Below, one piece after another: positions 1-8,472 of a stretch of DNA of 41,801 bases; the first letter of the stretch is position 1, and each line of letters opens with the position of its first letter. The notes below the pieces were generated by a model. It ran no database searches. It saw only the letters and a list, made by a program, of their open reading frames with translations, and had not been told where the DNA came from. The position numbers and the translations under genes were made by a program. This DNA is from Pyrinomonadaceae bacterium (GTDB lineage Bacteria; Acidobacteriota; Blastocatellia; Pyrinomonadales; Pyrinomonadaceae): the NCBI GenBank assembly GCA_014534425.1, contig JACVRN010000038.1, positions 1 to 41,801 on the forward strand. Reading direction: 5' to 3'.

Positions 1-1301
1 CTCAACACGTCCGCGTCGCGCGTCTCCGGCAGCAGGCGATTGAAGAACTCTATGTAGCTTGGATGAAATTCGTGGTCGAACTCGTCATAGCAAGGATGAT
101 GAAGAATGAGCACGCCGCCTTTTTTCAGGAGCGGCTTGTTGCGATAGAAGTTGAAATGATAGCCGAGCGCCATCACCTGAACCAGCAGAGGATTCAAAAT
201 CGAGTAGACATTATAGGGCGATATGTCTGGGATGCCCGTAATCAAAATGTCGCACTGGCCGCGCACAGGGATAGCGTATTGCTGGAAATTCTTCTCCAGA
301 ATCTTTTCGTGCACCTCTTCTGTGCGGCCCGCGTAACAGGCAATCATCTCGTACTGAGAGGGGCGCGAGTGCAGCAGCTTGCGGCGCGCAGGGCGCGGTA
401 GCTTCGACATCGTATAGCGCATCGCCTCGAACTTCATACGGTCAAAGGCTGAAAAGTCGTCCTCGTTCTTCAAGAGGAAATCCATGTCGCCTTTGTACAT
501 GCGATTGTTGAGCGCCGTCTCTATGTGAAAGACGTTCATGTGCTCGTCAACGAGCTTGCCCAGTCGCTCTACCTTGTGATTCAGTGCGGAGCGTTTGGGA
601 TCCATGTAGCTGTCGGAATCGCGTATCGTCTGCGGCTCGTGATGCGCGCGAAGTGATTCGTAATCGCAGAGGCCAACGGCCACGGACTTGTGCCCGCCGT
701 CCATAGGCACAAGGTTGATGTTGCTGTAGATGACCAGATCGCTTTCAGCGCAGCGACGATTAATTCGCAGAGGCTCTCCGTGTCGCGTCTCGCCAAGCAC
801 GACCATTCCGTCAGGGTCTTCAGCATCGTGATTGTAGTAACGGTCTGGATAGAACTCGTCAAAAATCTCCGGCCCGACCATTCGCTTCATCTCCCACTCC
901 GTCATCTTCCTGTGAAGCGAGTTGGCTATGATGATGTGAACGTCGTCAACGCCGTGACCGGCCAGCATGTCGAGCAAGATTTCCAGAACGGACTGCCGTA
1001 TGTCCGGCGTAGCCATAGGCGGCAACGGCAGAGAGATGTCGTCTACACAAATCGTCACCTTCATCCCCGGATAAAGCTGAGCGAAGAGCGGGTCGCAGCC
1101 CAGAGGACGATTCAAGGCGTAACGAATGGCCGCCTCTCGATTGGGCAAGCCTTTAATCGGCGGGTTCGGATAAAGCACGCGCGTTCCTATGGGCAAATCC
1201 TCAAGGATAAAATCCTCGCCCGAAGGCATGATGCGCGGCGCGCTGTCCCGGTCAATGTAGATAACCGACTCGTGTGTTTTTCGTCTTAGCTGTAGACTCA
1301 T
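1..1301 (-). CDS. LarA/DUF2088-family protein (nickel-pincer racemase-like), 3' end outside window
   Basis: The reading frame is open from an ATG at 1301 to the left edge, giving 433 residues without a stop, so the C-terminus is missing. It resembles the lactate racemase family LarA (DUF2088). A VDD followed by LPLPP near residue 86 matches the family's early Asp/Pro motif. The LHR near residue 130 sits where LarA has catalytic His108. A GGHK (Lys205) sits where Lys184 carries the nickel-pincer cofactor, and His221 falls exactly 16 residues later, as His200 does in LarA. The position matching catalytic His174, ten residues before the lysine, looks like Ile195. The substrate may therefore not be lactate. 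Upstream, 24 bp away on the same strand, lies a HAD phosphatase, so the two are probably co-transcribed. The family call is fairly firm; the residue mapping was done by eye. Confidence 0.8.
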   Translation of the reverse strand, partial: MSLQLRRKTHESVIYIDRDSAPRIMPSGEDFILEDLPIGTRVLYPNPPIKGLPNREAAIRYALNRPLGCDPLFAQLYPGMKVTICVDDISLPLPPMATPDIRQSVLEILLDMLAGHGVDDVHIIIANSLHRKMTEWEMKRMVGPEIFDEFYPDRYYNHDAEDPDGMVVLGETRHGEPLRINRRCAESDLVIYSNINLVPMDGGHKSVAVGLCDYESLRAHHEPQTIRDSDSYMDPKRSALNHKVERLGKLVDEHMNVFHIETALNNRMYKGDMDFLLKNEDDFSAFDRMKFEAMRYTMSKLPRPARRKLLHSRPSQYEMIACYAGRTEEVHEKILEKNFQQYAIPVRGQCDILITGIPDISPYNVYSILNPLLVQVMALGYHFNFYRNKPLLKKGGVLILHHPCYDEFDHEFHPSYIEFFNRLLPETRDADVL

Positions 1302-1311
1302 ATAAAGACAA

Positions 1312-1330
1312 GAACTGAAAACTGATTACT
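1312..1330. repeat. Short CAGTTTTCAGTT-type repeat word at the HAD stop codon
   Basis: An 18-bp stretch at 1313-1330 (aactgaaaactgattact) recurs exactly at 40955-40972 inside a larger palindrome. Here it overlaps and follows the stop codon of the HAD gene and fills the gap to the LarA-like start. It looks like a half copy of the same repeat family. Confidence 0.6.
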
Positions 1331-2036
1331 TTAAATTCAATATAGGCCAATCGTGATGAAGCGCCGTCTGCCTGAGGCGCATGTCCGGGTTGACGGCTGC
1401 CGGGTGGCCTACTATGGAGAGCATGGGCAAGTCCGACATGCTGTCCGAGTAGGCGTAAGAGTCGCTGAGGCTGATGCCTTCGCGCTCGGCAAACGTTCTT
1501 ATCCAGGAAGCTTTGGTCGCAGCCGCCAGCACGGGCGGAAGCAACCGGCCCGTGGCTATGCCGTTGACGAACTCAAGACGATTCGCCACGTAATCTTTTA
1601 TCCCCAGGTGCTTCATCAAAGGCTCTACTGACCAGTCGAGCGCGCCGGTGACGACCACCTGACGAAGTCCCAGGCTGCGCGATTTTTCAATCAACTCGTA
1701 AGCGCCGGGAAAGACTGCCGGCTTCAGCACGTCCTCGTAAAGCTCTTCTGCGAAGAACCGCAGGCGGTCTTCGCTCTCGCCCTTGTAGCGTTTGAAAAAG
1801 AGGTCGTTGAAAACCTTACGGCTGTAGGCGTCCGTCACTGCAAAGAGCGGGATGCTCATCAAAGTGGTCGCGCTCTTCCTGATGCTCTTCAAGAGGCTCT
1901 GCTGGTTACGCGCGTAAAAGCCCAGCGTGTGAACCAGGTTGGTGCTTACAAGTGTTCCTTCTAAATCGTAAAAAGCAGCCGCCGCCAAACCCTTATCTCC
2001 TGCCTCGCGCGCTAAATTTGGTACGGGCTGCGCCAT
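1326..2036 (-). CDS. HAD superfamily hydrolase, subfamily IB-like phosphatase
   Basis: The 236-residue product looks like a cytoplasmic phosphoserine-phosphatase-type HAD enzyme. Motif I is FYDLEGTL (Asp24), so the usual DxD is DxE: the nucleophile is kept but the second, acid/base Asp is Glu26. Motif II is VVVTGALDWS, a lysine follows in AATKASW, and motif IV is YSDSMSDLPML with its paired aspartates. A helical cap of about 100 residues lies between motifs I and II, as in subfamily IB. The start at 2036 is an ATG; the first 15 or so residues look variable. It is the first gene of a likely two-gene unit with the LarA-like gene. The substrate cannot be told from sequence. Confidence 0.85.
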   Translation of the reverse strand: MAQPVPNLAREAGDKGLAAAAFYDLEGTLVSTNLVHTLGFYARNQQSLLKSIRKSATTLMSIPLFAVTDAYSRKVFNDLFFKRYKGESEDRLRFFAEELYEDVLKPAVFPGAYELIEKSRSLGLRQVVVTGALDWSVEPLMKHLGIKDYVANRLEFVNGIATGRLLPPVLAAATKASWIRTFAEREGISLSDSYAYSDSMSDLPMLSIVGHPAAVNPDMRLRQTALHHDWPILNLK

Positions 2037-2070
2037 TAAGACATAATGGGCGCATTGGTGTAGTCGGTGA

Positions 2071-2100
2071 AATATACCCTAAACGGATGCTTTTAGGTAA
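2071..2100 (-). promoter_or_regulatory. Candidate sigma70-type promoter for the HAD/LarA-like unit
   Basis: Read on the minus strand there is TTACCT (2095-2100), an 18-bp spacer and TATATT (2071-2076). A transcript would begin near 2064 and leave about 28 nt before the ATG at 2036. The match is moderate and was found by eye. Confidence 0.4.
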
Positions 2101-2190
2101 GCGGTCGTGTAAAATGACCTCCCATAACCGAACTTATCTTAGTGAAATATAAGGATTTTGTAGATTTAATCGACGGTGAAAGTTAATCGC

Positions 2191-2970
2191 ATGAAGAAAA
2201 ATTTAATCCTCCATCTTCCCCTTTTCATAGCGCTGGCGCTGGCGCTCGCCTGCTCTCGCTCTTCAGCCGAAAGGAACGACCCGCCCGCCAACGGAACTGC
2301 AGCCGAATTAATCACGCGAGCAGACCAGCTTTACAACGAGCGCGCAGATTTGCAGAAGGCGCGAGAGGGAGCGGTCGTGCTTCGTCAGGCGCGAACCGTG
2401 GAGCCTGGTAATTATGAAGCGACATGGCGGCTGGCGCGTATGAACTATTTTCTTGGCGAGCACACCACGGACACAGCAGAGCGCGACAAGGCGTTCAGCG
2501 AAGGCGAAGCCGCAGCCAAAGAAGCAATCAGGCTTTCACCCAATAAGCCCGAAGGCCACTTCTGGCTCGGCGCAAATCTGGGAGGGCAGGCGGAGCACTC
2601 TGCCCTGACAGGACTCTCCGCCGCGCCCGACATACGCCGCGAGATGGAGACCGTCATCAAGTTGGACGAGAGCTTCATGTCCGGCTCGGCCTACATGGTT
2701 CTGGCGCGCATAGACCTTGAGACGCCTCCCGTCCTGGGCGGCGACCCCAAAAGGGCCGTGGAACTTCTTGAGAAGGGATTAAAGTTCGGAGAGAACAACC
2801 CCTTGCTTCGTTACTATCTGGCGCAAGCCTACCTGAAGACGAATCGCAAGGACGACGCACGCAAACAACTTGAGACCATCATCAACATGCAGCCCGACCC
2901 GAACTACGTGCCCGAACACAACGACGCCGTTGCGAAAGCGCGCGAGTTGATGAAGAAAGTCCAGGGCTGA
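2191..2970 (+). CDS. TPR-repeat lipoprotein, TatT-like
   Basis: From the ATG at 2191 the protein has 259 residues. It begins with a lipoprotein signal: two lysines, a hydrophobic run and an ALAC lipobox, so it is probably anchored by a lipidated Cys about 20 residues in. A GTG at 2176 is an alternative start but spoils the compact signal. The rest is helical with TPR-like spacing. One segment reads PPVLGGDPKRAVELLEKGL and another YYLAQAYLKTNRKDDARKQL, which resembles the TatT family associated with TRAP transporters. No TRAP transporter genes are nearby, so a transport role is not supported by context; a scaffolding or envelope role is equally possible. Confidence 0.75.
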   Translation: MKKNLILHLPLFIALALALACSRSSAERNDPPANGTAAELITRADQLYNERADLQKAREGAVVLRQARTVEPGNYEATWRLARMNYFLGEHTTDTAERDKAFSEGEAAAKEAIRLSPNKPEGHFWLGANLGGQAEHSALTGLSAAPDIRREMETVIKLDESFMSGSAYMVLARIDLETPPVLGGDPKRAVELLEKGLKFGENNPLLRYYLAQAYLKTNRKDDARKQLETIINMQPDPNYVPEHNDAVAKARELMKKVQG

Positions 2971-2991
2971 ATTTTTTTTGACAACACTCAT

Positions 2992-3195
2992 ATGAGCCAG
3001 CCCAAATGCTCATGCTCCTCATTTGAACGCTTTGAAGGCGCGAGCGTGCCCGCCTACACAAAAGCTTTTCTGGAACCGGCGGATGAAAGAGATGCTCCGC
3101 AGAAGAATCGCTTTCGCTGCCGCATCTGCGGGCGTATGTGGGAGAGGCGAGCGCCGTCGCAGGAAGCCGCAAGACCCTCGCTTGTAAGGATGTAA
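2992..3195 (+). CDS. Small zinc-ribbon-like protein
   Basis: This 67-residue product carries a CxC pair near the N-terminus (Cys6, Cys8) and a CxxC pair (Cys43, Cys46) set in FRCRICGRMWERR, a typical zinc-ribbon arrangement. It begins 21 bp after the TPR lipoprotein and reads in the same direction. No good ribosome binding site is visible before the ATG, only a TTGACA-like string at 2979-2984. The cysteine pattern makes it more likely to be real than a random short frame, but I recognise no family and cannot name a function. Confidence 0.55.
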   Translation: MSQPKCSCSSFERFEGASVPAYTKAFLEPADERDAPQKNRFRCRICGRMWERRAPSQEAARPSLVRM

Positions 3196-3231
3196 CGGAG
3201 GAGCGGCGGTGTAAAACTTAGGAGACTCCTG

Positions 3232-3864
3232 ATGATTGATAACGAGGTTTCACTGGAAGAATTCTGGGGCGTTGTCAGGCGACTTCACGATGACGCGAAA
3301 GTTTGCCTGGCGTCTCTCCAAGAGACTCCCGAAGATGATGAGAGACAAAAGAAGTTCTGGCGCAGGATGTATGCGCTCGCGGTCTTTTCGCTAATTGACG
3401 GCCTTGTCTACCGCATGATTTTTCACGCTCACGCCGCGCGGGCACGCGACGACGTAGTCTTCTCCCTGGACGAACTCACCCGGCTGGAGAAGTCCTATGA
3501 TTTTGACGAAGACGAGGAGGGCGTTACAGTTTTTAGCGAGACTAAAATGCTGAACGAAATAAAATTTGCCTTTAACGCCTTCGCCAGAGTTCATTATTGC
3601 GATTACATTCTTCCCACGCACGACCCCGGCTGGGAGCTTATCGAAGAGATTGCTCATATCAGAAATATCATGCAGTATCCTCGCAACGCGGAGCAGTTAG
3701 AGGTATACGACGAGAACGTAGATGATTTGGTGCATGGTCTGCTGTGGCTCATGGAGCGCATGGGAGACCTGCTGGAATGCAGCCGGAGTCAGGCTGCAGA
3801 AAAGATAGCCGCCCTGGAAGAGCAGGCGGCTGCGATGATAGAGAACGACGAAGTGATTATGTAG
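3232..3864 (+). CDS. Hypothetical acidic protein
   Basis: A 210-residue protein starts at an ATG preceded by AGGAG seven bases upstream, so the start is secure. It is mostly helical and acidic, with no signal peptide and no clear membrane span. A central segment (KFWRRMYALAVFSLIDGL, then an acidic stretch DFDEDEEG) and a C-terminal helix rich in Ala and Glu are visible. I do not recognise a family. Its base composition looks lower in GC than that of the neighbouring minus-strand operons, as does the next gene's, which may mean a more recent arrival. Confidence 0.8.
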   Translation: MIDNEVSLEEFWGVVRRLHDDAKVCLASLQETPEDDERQKKFWRRMYALAVFSLIDGLVYRMIFHAHAARARDDVVFSLDELTRLEKSYDFDEDEEGVTVFSETKMLNEIKFAFNAFARVHYCDYILPTHDPGWELIEEIAHIRNIMQYPRNAEQLEVYDENVDDLVHGLLWLMERMGDLLECSRSQAAEKIAALEEQAAAMIENDEVIM

Positions 3865-4024
3865 CATGTTAAGTTTGTAAGCGACCGTGGAGCTTTTACT
3901 AACCATAGCTTGCGTCGCCCGGAGCACGAAGGCGCGAGACCCTCGCTGCTGCGGCTTGACTGAGAATCCGAGATTAATTTCTGTCCGAGGCCGCAGTAAC
4001 CGTACATGGGAAATAGCACCGCAG

Positions 4025-4049
4025 GCAGTCTACTTAACAATTAGACTGC
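4025..4049 (+). terminator. Candidate hairpin terminator
   Basis: An 8-bp perfect inverted repeat (GCAGTCTA / TAGACTGC) with a 9-base loop is followed by TGTTTTCC. It lies about 160 bp after the stop of the gene ending at 3864 and before the next plus-strand gene. The T-run is short, so this is only a candidate. Confidence 0.4.
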
Positions 4050-4123
4050 TGTTTTCCGTTCCGACCTGATGGCTGACCTCTCGTAATGAATCAGCCATGA
4101 GGCCGGTTACAGGAGGTTATCGC

Positions 4124-5035
4124 ATGTCTACGGAAATCTGGACTACCATTATAACGGCAGCCGCCACGATAATAGCTCCCAGTCTTAGCGCCTATGTCAG
4201 CTACCTGACGAAGAAAAAATCTTACAAACGCGACACGGAACAGCAAAGACGGCTTCGTGAGGGAAAGCAAGAACAGGCACCGCCGCCCCGTCCGAGCTAT
4301 AAAACTGAAATAGCCATAGTCTCAATCGCTTTCCTCATAGCTCTTGGCATCCTTGTGTTCGGATTGCGCGCTTCTCAGCCCAGTAATTACGAATCCTTTA
4401 TCATGAAAGCGCGCGAAGCAAAGCGGCCTTATGTCATAGAAGCGGCAACGATGGTTATCGAAATTGAAAATGTCAAAGCCCCCAAAGTGAACGACCTCAA
4501 AGTATCGCGTCATATCACGTACACTTTGCGGGCTTTGAAGGATATACCGCGCACGCCTCCTGTGTTTGATGAAAGATATGACACGGAACTGGCTAAGGAA
4601 GTCGTTCCGTGGACGGGAACGGAGGACGAGCAGGCGCACTCATCCGGCGGGAGCGAATATTCGATTGTCATGGAAATTAAAAAAGATGATTTGAAGACCT
4701 TCACCACCGGAGTCGATACCACTTACGCTTTGCCTCTGGCGGAACGGCCCGCGTTTTATGGGCAGGTGCATTTACGCGGGAATCAAGATTATGCGAGCTA
4801 TGTCAATGATGAAGATTACATTTGCAACCTGACAATCATCATTCGTTCGAGAAAGCTGCCGCTAACTCCTGCGAGCGATAATCCGGCGGTTACGATGACG
4901 CTAAACAATCCGATAGAATATTCCGGGGTGAAATACTCGTTCCCGACAAACGCAAACGGTTGGTACACGCTATCAAAGTCATGGTCGTACATCGCGCCGC
5001 AGCACGCAGTAGGAATACTGTTTCAATGGCCGTAA
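4124..5035 (+). CDS. Hypothetical membrane-anchored protein
   Basis: I chose the ATG at 4124 because an AGGAGG sits at 4111-4116, giving 303 residues; an in-frame ATG at 4097 lacks such a site. Two hydrophobic spans are visible, near residues 4-25 and 60-80, separated by a basic linker (KKKSYKRD then QQRRLREGKQEQ), which suggests a short cytoplasmic loop. The remaining 220 residues look beta-rich and soluble, so probably lie outside the inner membrane. No family is recognised. The composition is clearly less GC-rich than that of the flanking operons. Confidence 0.8.
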   Translation: MSTEIWTTIITAAATIIAPSLSAYVSYLTKKKSYKRDTEQQRRLREGKQEQAPPPRPSYKTEIAIVSIAFLIALGILVFGLRASQPSNYESFIMKAREAKRPYVIEAATMVIEIENVKAPKVNDLKVSRHITYTLRALKDIPRTPPVFDERYDTELAKEVVPWTGTEDEQAHSSGGSEYSIVMEIKKDDLKTFTTGVDTTYALPLAERPAFYGQVHLRGNQDYASYVNDEDYICNLTIIIRSRKLPLTPASDNPAVTMTLNNPIEYSGVKYSFPTNANGWYTLSKSWSYIAPQHAVGILFQWP

Positions 5036-5060
5036 AAAAATGGCACGCGCGCCGATAGCG

Positions 5061-5456
5061 CTAAATTCTCAAGCCGAATTGCAGGTAAGAGAACGGTATG
5101 TGCTCGGCATCGCGCCCGGCGTTGTGCAGGGCTTCCAGCATGCGCGTCGCGCCCAGGTAGTTCAAAGAGTGAATCAGAATCGTGGCGTCGCGCTGACGGT
5201 CGGGATGCGCGGCGAGCCATGCCGCGACCGCATAGCCCGTGCGCTCGTCGTCAAGCTCGTTTGAAAAGTAGTGCTCTTCCGCGAGGTCGTGGTCGAGCAG
5301 AATCATGGAGTATTCGCGCTCGCTCAGCCAGCCGATTGCCTGCGTAACGTTGCAGGTGACATCAAGTATGCGACCGGAAAATTTCTGGTTGAACCAGTCA
5401 CAGCGCTCCGCATCGTCTTCCACAATCAATATCCGCTCCAACCCTTGCTCGCTCAT
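5061..5456 (-). CDS. Receiver-domain protein of the cyclic-phosphate-processing (cREC) type
   Basis: The 131-residue protein is a single receiver-like domain with no output domain. It shows ILIVEDDAERCDWF at the start (acidic pair), SMILLDHDL in the middle (the Asp of LLDHD is the phosphoacceptor position) and ILIHSLNYLGATRM, which matches the HSxNxxG motif I associate with the cREC family (cyclic-phosphate processing receiver, Pfam PF20274 from memory). Its ATG overlaps the stop of the UPF0182 gene by 4 bp, so the two are translationally coupled. It may report on, or act with, that membrane protein, but the partner is unknown. A plain single-domain CheY-like regulator is the alternative. Confidence 0.7.
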   Translation of the reverse strand: MSEQGLERILIVEDDAERCDWFNQKFSGRILDVTCNVTQAIGWLSEREYSMILLDHDLAEEHYFSNELDDERTGYAVAAWLAAHPDRQRDATILIHSLNYLGATRMLEALHNAGRDAEHIPFSYLQFGLRI

Positions 5457-8335
5457 TGAATGCCCTGTGCCTTCTTCAATTCTTCAAGCGTGCGCTTGAG
5501 GGATTCAAGACGCTGCCCGGCCTCGCCAAGCTTTCCCTCCGCAGTGAGCTTCTGGTATTCGGCCAGGTCGTCCGCAGCCTTTTTGATTAGCTGCTGGACG
5601 TTGGCGGGCGGTTGCTGCTGCTGCGCGGGCGGAGGCTGCGCGTTGCTCTGCGCGTTTTCAGCGCCTTGCTTCCCCTGCTCCTGCTTGTTCTGCGCGACAG
5701 GCGGCTGCGCTTGCGCTCCGGGCGTTTCTCCGAAAAGATTTCTAAGGGCCTCTTCAAAGTTCGAGCCGTAGACAAGGCGCTCCTGCGTGGCTAAGACCAC
5801 GAGGCGAAGCTCCGGCATGGGGCTGCGCTCGGCCTGAAGATATATGGGTTCGACGTAGAGCAGACCTGTGCCTATGGGAATGACAAGAAGATTTCCTCTG
5901 CGGACGCGCGAGCCTTGCTGGTTCCACAGAGAGAACTGGCCTGATAGTTGCGCGTTCTGGTCTATGCGCGCCTCTATCTGAAGCGGGCCGTCTATGAGAC
6001 GCGATTTCGGAAAATCATAGACGAGGAGGGAACCGTATTTGTCGCCGTCGCAGCGCGCGGCCATCCAGCCAATCATGTTGTTGCGGTTCGACGGAGTAAA
6101 GGGCAGTATCCCTACGAACTCGTTCTTCTGCGATTCGCCAGGCAACTGCATGACGACGTAGTAAGGCTCAATCGGCGAGCGATCCTGTTTGCCTTCGCGG
6201 TTCAGAGAGACCTGCTGCGCCACGCTCCAGACATCCTCGCGCTGGAAGAAGACCTTCGTGTTCTGCGTGTGATAGAGGCCGAAGACTTCGCCCTGTGTCT
6301 TGATGAGCAGGTCTGGATAGCGAACGTGCGCGCGAAGGTCTGCGGGCATCTCGGACGCGTTGCGGAAGAGCGCAGGGTACGCGCTGCGGTACGCGTTGAT
6401 GATTGGGTCTTCCGTGTCGAAGACGTAGAAGCTGGTCGTGCCGTTATAAGCATCAATCGCAACCTTGACGCTGTTGCGAATGTAGTTGACGCTGCGGCGG
6501 CCAGCGCCGTAGTGGCGCGAGTAAGGATACGTGTCGGATTCCGTGAAGGCGTCTATCATCCAGAAGAGACGGCCATCATTCGTCACGACTATGTAAGGGT
6601 CTTCGTCGTATACAAGAAAAGGCGCGAGCTTTCTTGCCCGCACAAGTATGTTGCGGTTGATGAGAGCGCGGCTCTCGGACGTGACATCGTCAGAGAAGGG
6701 AAGCTTCGTCAAATCGTCCAGCGACCAGGCCAGGAGCATGCGGTGAAAGGCTCCACCGAAGCTGATGCCGCCCGTTCCCTCATAAATCGTGTAGTTGTTG
6801 TCTTCGCCCTGCGGATAATTGAACTCCTTCTGCTTCGTCTTCACGTAAACGGTTGAGTCGGTGTTCTGGCCGAAGTAGATTTCCGGTCGCGTGACCTTGA
6901 TTTCAGGCACGCTGGATTCTATGGGCATGTTCGAGAGCGCGAAGACAGGCATGCCCTCGGAGGTGAAGCCGTTGGCAGTGTTCATGGTGACGCCGTAACC
7001 GTGCGTGTATATGAGCCGCTCGTTGACCCAGTTGCGTGATTGTTCCGGCAGCTTGGCGTCGTCAATCTCGCGCGCCGCTATCATCATCTGCCGCAACTCG
7101 CCGTTAACCGTGTAGCGGTCAACGTCTACGTCGCGGAAATCGTAGTAGGTGCGAATCTCCTGAATCTGTCTCAGTGTGTCCTGAAGCGCGTAGACATCCC
7201 AGAGGCGTATGTTGTCGAAGGTGGCGCGGTTGGCATCGCGCTCGAAAGAGGCTATGGTCGTCTGCGCCTCGTAATTGCGCGTCTCCATACGGTCAAGTCC
7301 GAAGGCTCTGCGCGTCCAGACGATGTTCTGCTCTATGTATGGCGCTTCACGTCCAAGCTCGTTCGGCTTGACTATGAAGCTTGTGACGTAAGCGGGGATG
7401 AGCAGCGCGGCGAAGAGATAGACGACGAGCGGCAGAGCCAGCGCCGCGATGATAAGCCGCACCTTTCGCTCCGTCAGGGCGTTCAGAACGAGCAGAGCGC
7501 AGGAGACGAGTAGGACTATGGCCGTCACGGTCAGGCCCGGCAGAAGATAGTTGGCCTCCGTAAACGTGACGCCGGAAAATGTCTGGTGGTCTTCCCACAG
7601 GTAATGGTAGCGCGAAAGATAGATGTTCGACGCCAGGAACAGCAGAAAGAGAAAGAGCGCGGACGAAACGGCTGCGTAGCCTGCTCGGCGCATCCCCGGA
7701 GGCTTTCCGGCTGTGGACTTTAATTTCTGCGGGAGTGATAGCAGCGTGAAGGCAAGCGACGCGCAGAGAATGACGAACGCCAGAAACAGGAGCCACGAAG
7801 AGATCATCTGGTAAACCGGAAGCGTGAAGAGATAGAACCCTAGTGGCTTTTGGAAAATCGGGTCGGAGAGCGCCGTCGCGCCCTGATTCAGATAGAGCGC
7901 GAACTGCTCCCACTCTGCGCTCATGGAAAGACCAGTGATGAGAGCTATGATAATAGCTACGAGCCATGCTGCCGGTTTGACGAATCGTGCGGGCGCAATC
8001 GTCACGGGCTGATTGTTGAGCATGACGACGCGGCGTTCGAGCGCCGTCGCCGCAAAAATGCGCTCAAGCAGCCAGAAGGCCCCGCGCAGTATGACTAGCG
8101 TTAGAAGAAGAAAGATAATGAAGAGCGCCAGCTTGAGACGGAACGTGTACCAGTAAACGGAGGCGTAGCCTAGCGAGTCGAACCACAGCGCCTCGACGTA
8201 GATGGAGACCGAGCGCAGCAGTATGAAGACCAGTACGACTGCTGCGAGAATCACCCATCGTCGCCAGCGACGACGCGCGGGCGGGCCGACATCAATCACC
8301 TCATCAAGCGGCAAGGGGGGCACAGGTCTGCTCAT
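5453..8335 (-). CDS. UPF0182 family large membrane protein
   Basis: At 960 residues this matches the length and layout of the UPF0182 family. A basic N-terminus (RRRWRRW) precedes about seven transmembrane helices within residues 25-345. A large extracytoplasmic domain of about 480 residues follows (QNIVWTRRAFGLDRMETRNY, then YTHGYGVTMNTANGFTSEGMP, both typical). The C-terminus is rich in Pro and Gln with a final charged helix. The molecular function of the family is not established. The gene overlaps the receiver-domain gene downstream by 4 bp and is divergent from the gamma-glutamyltranspeptidase gene, with a 137-bp shared upstream region that must hold both promoters. Confidence 0.93.
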   Translation of the reverse strand: MSRPVPPLPLDEVIDVGPPARRRWRRWVILAAVVLVFILLRSVSIYVEALWFDSLGYASVYWYTFRLKLALFIIFLLLTLVILRGAFWLLERIFAATALERRVVMLNNQPVTIAPARFVKPAAWLVAIIIALITGLSMSAEWEQFALYLNQGATALSDPIFQKPLGFYLFTLPVYQMISSWLLFLAFVILCASLAFTLLSLPQKLKSTAGKPPGMRRAGYAAVSSALFLFLLFLASNIYLSRYHYLWEDHQTFSGVTFTEANYLLPGLTVTAIVLLVSCALLVLNALTERKVRLIIAALALPLVVYLFAALLIPAYVTSFIVKPNELGREAPYIEQNIVWTRRAFGLDRMETRNYEAQTTIASFERDANRATFDNIRLWDVYALQDTLRQIQEIRTYYDFRDVDVDRYTVNGELRQMMIAAREIDDAKLPEQSRNWVNERLIYTHGYGVTMNTANGFTSEGMPVFALSNMPIESSVPEIKVTRPEIYFGQNTDSTVYVKTKQKEFNYPQGEDNNYTIYEGTGGISFGGAFHRMLLAWSLDDLTKLPFSDDVTSESRALINRNILVRARKLAPFLVYDEDPYIVVTNDGRLFWMIDAFTESDTYPYSRHYGAGRRSVNYIRNSVKVAIDAYNGTTSFYVFDTEDPIINAYRSAYPALFRNASEMPADLRAHVRYPDLLIKTQGEVFGLYHTQNTKVFFQREDVWSVAQQVSLNREGKQDRSPIEPYYVVMQLPGESQKNEFVGILPFTPSNRNNMIGWMAARCDGDKYGSLLVYDFPKSRLIDGPLQIEARIDQNAQLSGQFSLWNQQGSRVRRGNLLVIPIGTGLLYVEPIYLQAERSPMPELRLVVLATQERLVYGSNFEEALRNLFGETPGAQAQPPVAQNKQEQGKQGAENAQSNAQPPPAQQQQPPANVQQLIKKAADDLAEYQKLTAEGKLGEAGQRLESLKRTLEELKKAQGIQ

Positions 8336-8472
8336 GCCCTATAGCATACGACGAAATTGCCCGCTTGAACTAATAAAATTTGCATTCAAGCCGAAGAGAA
8401 AGGCACAATCAAGTCCAGTCTATAAACAAACAAAACACGGGCAGAGGACTTGTCCCTACCCCTACAGTTATC

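Noticed and set aside
690-1289. 200-codon plus-strand reading frame
   Set aside because: It is antisense to the LarA-like gene, whose conserved motifs are on the minus strand.
5948-6856. 300-codon plus-strand reading frame
   Set aside because: It lies wholly inside the UPF0182 gene on the other strand, has no motifs and reflects the high GC codon pattern.
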